In this document: positions 6,896-11,753 of the stretch, piece by piece | Layout: the number at the start of each line of letters is the position of its first letter | How positions within the stretch are numbered: the first letter of the stretch is position 1 | Assembly: GCA_964421785.1 (NCBI GenBank) | Contig: CAYQZG010000128.1 | Location: 1-11,753 of the forward strand | Reading direction: 5' to 3' | Source of the DNA: SKLM01 sp964421785 | Lineage (GTDB): Bacteria; Chloroflexota; Anaerolineae; B4-G1 | DNA: 11,753 nucleotides | Notes under the pieces: model-generated | What the model saw: the letters and a program-made list of their open reading frames with translations, nothing else | What the model was told of the DNA's origin: nothing | The model's database searches: none | Position numbers and translations under genes: made by a program

Positions 6896-7909
6896 ATGAC
6901 GGACTACTGCTATCCAGCATCGATTGAGGAGGCCGTGGCGCGTCTGGAGGAACACGCCGGCGCGGCGCGCGTGATCGCCGGTGGGACGGACGTGCTGCCG
7001 GACCTGCGTAAGGGGAAGATCACGCCCCGCTGCCTGGTCGACATCACCAGAATCCCGGCCCTGCGGCGGATTGACGTGGACGACAGCACCGTGACGGTTG
7101 GCGCGGCGGTGACGTTCGCGGCGTTGCAGGAGCATGCCTTCCTGCGCCGGCACGTGCACGCGCTGGTTGACGCGGCGGGGTCGGTGGGCGCTGCGGCGAT
7201 CCAGAACGCGGCCACCTGGGTGGGCAACATCGTGCAGGCCATGCCGGCCGCCGATGGCGCCATCGTCGCGCTTGCCCTGGACGCCGAGGCGCAGATCGTC
7301 GGCCGCGAAGGCGCTCGCTGGGAGCCGGTCGAGGCGCTGTTCGAGGGGCCAGGTTGTTCGGTCATAGACTCGCGGCGCGAGATCTTGACGCGGCTGCGCT
7401 TCCTCCGTCCCCGGCCCGGCACGGGCACGGCCTGGCGGCGCGTGGGGCGGCGGTCGGCGCTGGTGCTGCCCATCCTGAACTGCGCGGTGCGGGTCGAGTT
7501 GGAGCAGGTGCAACGCAACAGAGATATACCTCGCACCGGGCCTCGGGCGGACGAAGACAGGCATTTGCCGTCGGGACGACGGCGCTCCACAGGGATCGCG
7601 AACGTCGCCATCGCGCTGGGGCCGGTGGCGCCGCGTCCCTACCGCGCCCGGGAGGCGGAGGCGTTCTTGCTGGCTACTTTGCCGTCGGGACGACGGCGCT
7701 CCATCACGAGCGTCGGCATCCTGGAGCGCGCGGGCGAGATCGCGCGGGACGAGGCTAACCCACGCACCAGCGTGATGCGCGCGTCGCGGGTGTACCGACT
7801 GGGGATCCTGCCCACGCTGGTGCGCGACGCCCTGGCGACCGCTGTGGAGCGGGCTTCTGGTGCCGTCGGGACGACGGCGCTCCGGCCGACCGTACTTCCC
7901 GAAAGCTAG
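6896..7909 (+). CDS. FAD-binding subunit of the molybdenum hydroxylase
   Basis: The 337-residue protein is the flavin subunit (CoxM/XdhB type) that passes electrons from the Fe-S clusters of the adjacent fused subunit to an acceptor. The PCMH-type FAD domain shows AGGTD at 28-32 and TWVGN at 107-111; the second replaces the usual T-x-GGN, putting Val where the first Gly is expected. EILTRLRF (162-169) and RRVGRRSALVLPILNCAV (181-198) are typical. The C-terminal domain (IANVAIALGPVAPRPYRAREAEAFL, in two parts, to RASRVYR) is recognisable but carries three copies of the 22-bp repeat: PSGRRRS at 225-231 and 263-269, and AVGTTAL at 323-329 near the C-terminus. The first lies in about 28 extra residues. 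ATG 6896 follows AGAGAGGA (6883-6890) by 5 nt. Frame and flanking motifs are intact, so it is probably functional. Confidence 0.88.
   Translation: MTDYCYPASIEEAVARLEEHAGAARVIAGGTDVLPDLRKGKITPRCLVDITRIPALRRIDVDDSTVTVGAAVTFAALQEHAFLRRHVHALVDAAGSVGAAAIQNAATWVGNIVQAMPAADGAIVALALDAEAQIVGREGARWEPVEALFEGPGCSVIDSRREILTRLRFLRPRPGTGTAWRRVGRRSALVLPILNCAVRVELEQVQRNRDIPRTGPRADEDRHLPSGRRRSTGIANVAIALGPVAPRPYRAREAEAFLLATLPSGRRRSITSVGILERAGEIARDEANPRTSVMRASRVYRLGILPTLVRDALATAVERASGAVGTTALRPTVLPES
7567..7588 (+). repeat. 22-bp palindromic repeat in FAD subunit, copy 1
   Basis: This is a complete copy (arms GCCGTCG/CGACGGC, loop GGA, tail GCTCC) read as PSGRRRS. It ends an insertion of roughly 28 residues between CAVRVELE and GIANVAIALG. 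Confidence 0.92.
7681..7702 (+). repeat. 22-bp palindromic repeat in FAD subunit, copy 2
   Basis: This is a complete copy read as PSGRRRS (residues 263-269), adding about 7-10 residues in the C-terminal domain after EAEAFLLA. Like copy 1 it is preceded by TTT and followed by CA. Confidence 0.92.
7862..7883 (+). repeat. 22-bp palindromic repeat at the C-terminus of the FAD subunit, copy 3
   Basis: This is a complete copy read in a different frame from copies 1 and 2, as AVGTTAL (residues 323-329), eight codons before the stop. It appears to have extended the C-terminal tail. Confidence 0.92.
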
Positions 7910-8090
7910 GATGGTCAATTGGCGCCAAACATCTAATCGCTCAGGGCATACTTAACGCACTGGGGGTCGACGCAGTCACCTTGGCTGTTCTTTCGGCTTT
8001 CGGGAAGGTTATCCATCAGGGGAGCAGTCGAATCTGTCGGACGTATCTGGCTAATCTGCCATAGACACAGTGTTAGAGGGAGACAGCACA

Positions 8091-9530
8091 ATGAACGAGC
8101 AACTGCGAGCTTTTCCGGGAATGACGATGCTGGACGACGACCAGTGTCGCGCCATCCACACCGCATCGCTGGAGATCCTGCGACGGACGGGGGTGCGCGT
8201 CTATCATGACCAGGCACTGGAGCTGCTGCGAGCGTCCGACGCTCTGGTGGGCGACGAGAACCTGGTCCGCTTTCCCGCCGGTCTCGTGGAGTGGGCAGTG
8301 GAGCAGGCGCCGTCCCGGATCGCCCTGTGCCAGCGCGGGAGCAGCGAGGTGGTGGCGCCTCTGGAGGGGCGGCGCGTCAATTTCGGCCCCGGCTCCGATT
8401 GCCTCAACTACCTCGACCCGCGCACGGGCGAGCGGCGCAAGTTCAAGAGCGAGGACGTGGTCGATTGCATCCGCCTGCTGGACGCGCTGCCGGAGCTCGA
8501 CTTCTGCATGTCGATGGGGATCCCGTCGGACCTGGAGACGGACAGCGCCTACCGCTGGCAATTCGCCAGGATGGTGGAGCATACGACGAAGCCCATCGTC
8601 TTCGTCTGCGACGATCGTGCCGATTGTGAGGCTATCGCCGCGATGGCGGCGGTGCCCGCCGGAGGGATGGACGCCCTGCGCCTCAATCCCACCCTCTTGC
8701 TCTACTCGGAGCCCTCGACGCCTCTGAAGCACTCGGAGACTGCGACGGGGAAGCTGCTCTACATGGCGGAGCAGGCCCTGCCCATCGTGCACTCCCCGGC
8801 GCCGATGATGGGCGGCACGGCCCCGGTGACGATGGCCGGAGGACTGGCGCTGGGCAACGCCGAGGTGCTCTCCAGCCTGGTGATGCACCAGCTGAAGCGT
8901 CCCGGCGCGCCATTCCTTTACGGCAGCGGACTGCACCATCTGGATATGAGGACGACCATCAGCGTCTACAGCGCGCCGGAGTTCGAGCTGGCCCGGGTTG
9001 CCGTCGCCGAAATGGGGCGGTTCTACAACCTTCCCACCTGGGGTTACGCGGGGCACTCGGATAGCTGCGTTATGGACGAGCAGGCGGCCGCGGATGCTGC
9101 CTTCTCGGTGCTCGCCTCGCTGCTGGCGGGCTCCAACCTGGTGCACGACGTCGGGTATCTGGAGGCCGGCCTGACCACGTCGCCGGAGATGATCGTCTTC
9201 ACGGCGGAGATGATCCGTATGCTGCGCCGCTTCATGGCCGGCATCTCCTTGGACGCCGAGTCCCTGGCGTTGGACGTGATCCAGAGCGTCGGCCCGGGCG
9301 GGGAATTCCTCTCGACCGATCATACGATGGAGCATTTCCGCGACTTCTGGGAACCAACGCTGTTCAGCCGTCAACGGCTGAATGACTGGCTGGAGGCCGG
9401 GGGGAGGCGGCTCGGCGACCGCCTCCGGGAGAGGACCGTTGCCCTCCTGGACGAGCACGAGCCGGAGCCGCTCTCGGATCACGCGCGCCAGGAGATCGCA
9501 TACATCCTGGACCAGGAGCACGTGTTGTAG
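8091..9530 (+). CDS. MttB-family (trimethylamine methyltransferase-like) protein 3, non-pyrrolysine
   Basis: The 479-residue product is the third MttB-superfamily protein of the cluster, a predicted corrinoid-dependent amine or quaternary-amine methyltransferase. Family features are FGPG and LNYLDPRTGERR (98-116), SEPSTPLKHSETATGKLLY (206-224), GGTAPVTMAGGLALGNAEVL (241-260), LDMRT (284-288), SDSCVMDEQAA (323-333), AGSNLVHDVGYLE (346-358), LALDVIQSVGPGGEFL (392-407) and a C-terminal Arg/Glu-rich helix. It contains no in-frame TAG before the normal-length end, so it is not a pyrrolysine enzyme. ATG 8091 is preferred over GTG 8070 because AGAGGGAGA (8075-8083) sits 7 nt upstream of it. The 181-bp gap after the FAD gene has no clear promoter, so read-through from upstream is possible. 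No corrinoid protein or activase gene lies nearby. Substrate unknown. Confidence 0.9.
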   Translation: MNEQLRAFPGMTMLDDDQCRAIHTASLEILRRTGVRVYHDQALELLRASDALVGDENLVRFPAGLVEWAVEQAPSRIALCQRGSSEVVAPLEGRRVNFGPGSDCLNYLDPRTGERRKFKSEDVVDCIRLLDALPELDFCMSMGIPSDLETDSAYRWQFARMVEHTTKPIVFVCDDRADCEAIAAMAAVPAGGMDALRLNPTLLLYSEPSTPLKHSETATGKLLYMAEQALPIVHSPAPMMGGTAPVTMAGGLALGNAEVLSSLVMHQLKRPGAPFLYGSGLHHLDMRTTISVYSAPEFELARVAVAEMGRFYNLPTWGYAGHSDSCVMDEQAAADAAFSVLASLLAGSNLVHDVGYLEAGLTTSPEMIVFTAEMIRMLRRFMAGISLDAESLALDVIQSVGPGGEFLSTDHTMEHFRDFWEPTLFSRQRLNDWLEAGGRRLGDRLRERTVALLDEHEPEPLSDHARQEIAYILDQEHVL

Positions 9531-9531
9531 G

Positions 9532-9626
9532 CCCCTGGGGTTTTGCCGAACCATATGAAGTCCCACGAAGCAATGTCAGATAGCATACGGCAAGGCGCTG
9601 CGCAGCCCCGGCTGAAACCCCAGGGG
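9532..9626 (+). repeat. Inverted repeat enclosing about 71 nt between mttB-like gene 3 and the IclR gene
   Basis: CCCCTGGGGTTT (9532-9543) and AAACCCCAGGGG (9615-9626) are perfectly complementary 12-mers, starting 1 nt after the stop codon. Inside, TGCCG (9544-9548) can pair with CGGCA (9588-9592), and GCTGCGCAGC (9597-9606) is self-complementary, giving a possible branched RNA fold. It could be a terminator-like 3' structure, a leader element of the IclR gene, or a small mobile-element remnant. No T-tract follows. Confidence 0.55.
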
Positions 9627-9702
9627 TCTTCTGTCGCCAGAATCCTTGCTCCTGCATCTTGGACAGCGGCGCTTGATAAGGTTCGAATTGAGCGGAGGAC
9701 TT

Positions 9703-10482
9703 ATGCCCACGTCGACATCGGTGAGGACGATCGATCGTCTTGTGCGTATCATCGATAGTTTCTCGCCTTCCCGGCTCTCCTGGACGCTGACAGACTTGAG
9801 TGAGCACCTGGGCCTGCCAAAGAGCACGTTGCACCGATTCCTGTGCAGCCTGGATGCGCACGGGATTCTGCGGCAGGACGAGGAGAGCAAGCAGTGGCAT
9901 CTCGGCTATCGACTCTTCGTCTGGGGACACCTGGCCGAACAGAGCACGGCTCTGCACCAGATCGTGAAGCCCGTCATGCGCGAGCTGGTGGCGCAGACGG
10001 GCGAGACGGCCCTGCTTACCGTCTACCAGCCCCGGGAGGTGATATGTGTGGAGAAGGTCGAGTCGTCCCACTCCGTGCGGCTCGCCCTGGACGTGGGCAC
10101 GCGCCGTCCACCTCACGCCGGGGCCTCCTCGAAGGTCCTCATGGCCTACCTGCCTGATGAAGAGATCGAGAACATCGTTCGAGATCGAGGGCTCCCCAGG
10201 CTGTGTGCCAACACGATCACCGACGAGGGTGAGCTGGAAGCCGAGCTGGACAGGATTCGTGAGCAGGGGTACGCTCAGAGCATAGAGGAGACGGATCAGG
10301 GGGCCTGGGGTGTGGCCACGCCCATTCGCGATTGGGACGGCGAGGTGATCGCCGCCATCGGGCTGGCCGGCCCGAGCTCGCGCTTCGGAGAGGAGCTGGC
10401 TCGCCGGTACGTCTCCTGTTGTGAGGAGGCGGCCATACGAATCTCATCCGCGCTCTTGGCCAAGACGAGTGGTGATGGATGA
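9703..10482 (+). CDS. IclR-family transcriptional regulator
   Basis: The 259-residue protein has the two-domain IclR layout. The N-terminal winged helix-turn-helix covers about residues 7-70 (LTDLSEHLGLPKSTLHRFLCSLDAHGIL in two parts, 29-56). The C-terminal effector domain shows PPHAGASSKVLMAYL (137-151) and GYAQSIEETDQGAWGVATPI (189-208), then GEVIAAIGLAGP (213-224). Members typically respond to a small catabolic substrate or intermediate and act as repressor or activator of neighbouring catabolic genes. ATG 9703 is chosen because GGAGG (9694-9698) lies 4 nt upstream; the longer frame from 9646 has no such site. It closes the methyltransferase/hydroxylase cluster on the same strand, so it is the likely local regulator. 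The TAGTGGAA direct repeat at 533-560 is a candidate target. The ligand is unknown. Confidence 0.92.
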   Translation: MPTSTSVRTIDRLVRIIDSFSPSRLSWTLTDLSEHLGLPKSTLHRFLCSLDAHGILRQDEESKQWHLGYRLFVWGHLAEQSTALHQIVKPVMRELVAQTGETALLTVYQPREVICVEKVESSHSVRLALDVGTRRPPHAGASSKVLMAYLPDEEIENIVRDRGLPRLCANTITDEGELEAELDRIREQGYAQSIEETDQGAWGVATPIRDWDGEVIAAIGLAGPSSRFGEELARRYVSCCEEAAIRISSALLAKTSGDG

Positions 10483-10516
10483 GAAGGCGGACGGATGAAT
10501 CCATCGTGGTTGCCTT

Positions 10517-10538
10517 GCCGTCGGGACGACGGCGCTCC
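10517..10538 (+). repeat. 22-bp palindromic repeat, intergenic copy
   Basis: This is a complete copy identical to those in the FAD gene, 35 bp after the IclR stop, with the same preceding TTGCC and following A context. It shows the element is not tied to coding sequence. Confidence 0.92.
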
Positions 10539-10542
10539 AGCT

Positions 10543-10560
10543 AACCCGTTGAAATGGGTT
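10543..10560 (+). repeat. AACCCGTT/AATGGGTT hairpin in the pyrB leader
   Basis: The 8-bp stem has one G-T pair around a GA loop and sits directly between the 22-bp repeat and the 54-bp repeat. It parallels AACCGGTT at 3662-3669 upstream of the other 54-bp repeat, so it is probably part of the same composite element. Confidence 0.5.
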
Positions 10561-10587
10561 CCGCAAGAGAGAAGCCCGGTGGGGAGT

Positions 10588-10641
10588 TGAGTGCGTTTCA
10601 ATGCACTTCCGGGTATCAGCCAGCGGTTTCAACCGTTGGCC
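10588..10641 (+). repeat. 54-bp intergenic hairpin repeat, copy 2
   Basis: It has the same length and organisation as 3681-3734: TGAGTGCGTTT start, a GTGCGTT-TC-AATGCAC hairpin (one G-T pair), then CCAGCGGTT-TC-AACCGTTGG, ending TTGGCC. CCCGG (10575-10579) and CCGGG (10609-10613) could extend the first stem. It lies 21 bp ahead of the pyrB start. Confidence 0.6.
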
Positions 10642-10662
10642 TGGCGACGTGGGAGGTTTTCA

Positions 10663-11592
10663 ATGATTGACTTCGAAGGTATGGACATCCTGAGTGGCAA
10701 ACAATTCACACGCGAGGGGCTGGACCACGTGCTGAGCATCGCGGGCGACATGGACGAGCGTTTGCGAGAGGGTCGCTCCCTGGGCCTGCTCAACGGGTAC
10801 GTGATGGCCTCGCTCTTCTTCGAGCCAAGCACGCGGACGCGCCTCTCGTTCGAGACGGCGATGCATCGGCTGGGCGGCGAGGTGGTCGGGTTCGCCCAGG
10901 CGGGCACCTCGTCCGTTGCCAAGGGCGAGTCGCTGAACGACACGATCCGCACGGTAAACCAGTACGTGGACGTGATTGTGATGCGGCATCCGGAGATTGG
11001 CTCGGCCCGGCAGGCCGCCGGCGTCTCGACGGTGCCCGTGCTCAACGGCGGCGACGGGGCGGGACAGCATCCCACCCAGGCGCTGCTCGACCTGTTCACC
11101 ATCCACGTAGAGCGCAGGGAGGTGGACGGGAACACCATCGCTCTGTGCGGCGACCTGAAGAACGGACGGACCGTGCACGCCGGGGTTGAGCTCTACAAGC
11201 ACTACCACTGCGATCTGATCTTCGTCGCGCCCGAGGCGCTTAGGATGCCGCCGGAGATCACCGGGCAGCTTCGCGAGCAGGGTGTCGACGTCGAGGAGAC
11301 CGGCGACATAGAGATGGCGCTGGCCGAGGCGGACGTGCTCTACATGACGCGTATTCAGAAGGAGCGTTTCGACGATCCCGCTGAGTATGAGCGCTTGAAG
11401 GGCAGCTACGTGCTGACCCGCGATATCGTGGAGCGGGTCAATCCCAACGTGACCATCATGCATCCGCTGCCGCGGGTGAACGAGATCACGACCGATGTGG
11501 ACGATCTGCCCGGTGCGGCCTACTTCCGCCAGGCGCGGAACGGTGTGCCGGTGCGGATGGCACTCCTCGCGCTGGTGCTGGGGGAGGCGTAA
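10663..11592 (+). CDS. pyrB: Aspartate carbamoyltransferase, catalytic subunit
   Basis: The 309-residue protein catalyses condensation of carbamoyl phosphate and aspartate to carbamoyl aspartate in pyrimidine synthesis, in the cytoplasm. Key residues of the family are present: STRTR at 56-60 (carbamoyl phosphate binding), the loop with S84 and K87, R108, H136 and Q139 in QHPTQALLDLF, R169 in KNGRTVH, R230 and Q232 in MTRIQKERF, and HPLPRVNEI at 267-275, which distinguishes it from ornithine carbamoyltransferase (HCLP). Length matches E. coli PyrB. ATG 10663 follows GGGAGG (10651-10656) by 6 nt; the longer frame from 10591 would translate the intergenic repeat and is rejected. No pyrI or other pyr gene lies in the window. 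It is probably unrelated to the catabolic cluster. The repeat-rich leader could affect expression, but no clear attenuator was identified. Confidence 0.96.
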   Translation: MIDFEGMDILSGKQFTREGLDHVLSIAGDMDERLREGRSLGLLNGYVMASLFFEPSTRTRLSFETAMHRLGGEVVGFAQAGTSSVAKGESLNDTIRTVNQYVDVIVMRHPEIGSARQAAGVSTVPVLNGGDGAGQHPTQALLDLFTIHVERREVDGNTIALCGDLKNGRTVHAGVELYKHYHCDLIFVAPEALRMPPEITGQLREQGVDVEETGDIEMALAEADVLYMTRIQKERFDDPAEYERLKGSYVLTRDIVERVNPNVTIMHPLPRVNEITTDVDDLPGAAYFRQARNGVPVRMALLALVLGEA

Positions 11593-11598
11593 GTTGCA

Positions 11599-11626
11599 AA
11601 ACATAAGGCGCGAAACGTGAGGCAAG
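11599..11626 (+). repeat. Two degenerate 14-bp tandem units
   Basis: AAACATAAGGCGCG (11599-11612) is followed directly by AAACGTGAGGCAAG (11613-11626), with 10 of 14 positions identical. It starts 6 bp after the pyrB stop. No function is apparent. Confidence 0.45.
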
Positions 11627-11658
11627 ATGGGAAGGGCACGGAACATGCAGTGCGAACG

Positions 11659-11686
11659 ACGCATGACGGATCACGCATTACGCTTC
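11659..11686 (+). repeat. Second pair of 14-bp tandem units
   Basis: ACGCATGACGGATC (11659-11672) is followed directly by ACGCATTACGCTTC (11673-11686), with 11 of 14 positions identical. The unit length equals that of the pair at 11599-11626 but the sequence differs. Confidence 0.45.
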
Positions 11687-11718
11687 GCTTTGATGAGATC
11701 ATCCGTAACCCTTGGGAT

Positions 11719-11753
11719 GGTGCGCCGTCGTCCCGTGGAGCGCCGTCGTCCCG
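11719..11753 (-). repeat. Two inverted, partial 22-bp palindromic repeats at the window edge
   Basis: GGTGCGCCGTCGTCCCG (11719-11735) is a truncated copy with one mismatch. GGAGCGCCGTCGTCCCG (11737-11753) begins 18 bp later and runs off the window. The 18-bp spacing of a truncated copy before the next copy is the same as at 6207/6225, suggesting a recurrent array form. Confidence 0.8.

Noticed and set aside
6180..7883. CRISPR array
   Set aside because: Repeat spacing is irregular, copies lie in both orientations and inside coding sequence, and there are no spacers of uniform length.
3762..7909. Aerobic CO dehydrogenase (CoxSLM)
   Set aside because: The large subunit has FRGFGSPQ where CO dehydrogenase has the AYRCSF active-site loop, so a xanthine dehydrogenase-type hydroxylase fits better.
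7910..8090. Promoter or riboswitch upstream of the third mttB-like gene
   Set aside because: Only weak -35-like sequence (TTGGCT 7981) without a properly spaced -10, and short palindromes (TTGGCGCCAA 7919-7928; TGGC/GCCA 8048-8061) without a recognisable fold.
678..9530. Pyrrolysine-containing MttB
   Set aside because: None of the three genes has an internal in-frame TAG. The terminal TAG codons at 3627 and 9528 come at normal family length.
10575..10641. pyr attenuator or intrinsic terminator before pyrB
   Set aside because: Stems are present but no T-tract or recognisable PyrR-binding loop follows, and the same hairpins recur at 3681-3734 before an unrelated gene.
10591..10662. Extended N-terminus for pyrB
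   Set aside because: It would translate the intergenic hairpin repeat. ATG 10663 has a strong ribosome-binding site and gives the normal PyrB length.
10663..11592. pyrB as part of the catabolic cluster
   Set aside because: It is separated by about 180 bp of repeats, lies beyond the regulator gene and has all signatures of the biosynthetic enzyme.

Overview
The window is GC-rich bacterial DNA (the first ~500 bases are visibly less so). Every convincing gene lies on the + strand. Intergenic regions and some genes carry short palindromic repeats. Gene content and repeat style would fit an uncultured or thermophilic Chloroflexota (Anaerolineae-like) genome. That assignment is an inference; the window holds no rRNA or other phylogenetic marker that settles it.

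Layout. 1-535: an unrecognised 3' gene end followed by weakly coding sequence. 503-560: a near-consensus sigma70-type promoter (TTGACA, 17-bp spacer, TATAGT) with a direct repeat over the predicted start. 678-2108 and 2127-3629: two MttB-superfamily (trimethylamine/quaternary-amine:corrinoid methyltransferase) paralogs without pyrrolysine. 3762-6842: a molybdenum hydroxylase of the xanthine dehydrogenase family with the 2Fe-2S and molybdopterin subunits fused. 6896-7909: its FAD subunit. 8091-9530: a third MttB-like protein. 9703-10482: an IclR-family regulator. 10663-11592: aspartate carbamoyltransferase (pyrB), probably a separate housekeeping unit. 11593-11753: intergenic repeats.

The methyltransferases, hydroxylase and regulator look like one regulated catabolic cluster. 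A plausible reading is that a methylated nitrogen compound is demethylated by the MttB-like proteins onto a corrinoid protein encoded elsewhere, and that the hydroxylase oxidises the same or a resulting (hetero)cyclic or aldehyde-type substrate. The substrate cannot be read from the sequence.

The most striking feature is a 22-bp palindromic repeat (7-bp arms GCCGTCG/CGACGGC, then GCTCC). It occurs between genes and also in frame inside the hydroxylase genes. Read directly it is used in all three forward frames, and it is also used in inverted orientation; none of its six frames contains a stop. In the 2Fe-2S domain it sits between two identical 38-bp repeats, in a block that accounts for about 44 extra residues. 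This resembles, at smaller scale, the protein-invading palindromic elements of Rickettsia. The three mttB-like genes, iclR and pyrB show no copies in their coding sequence.
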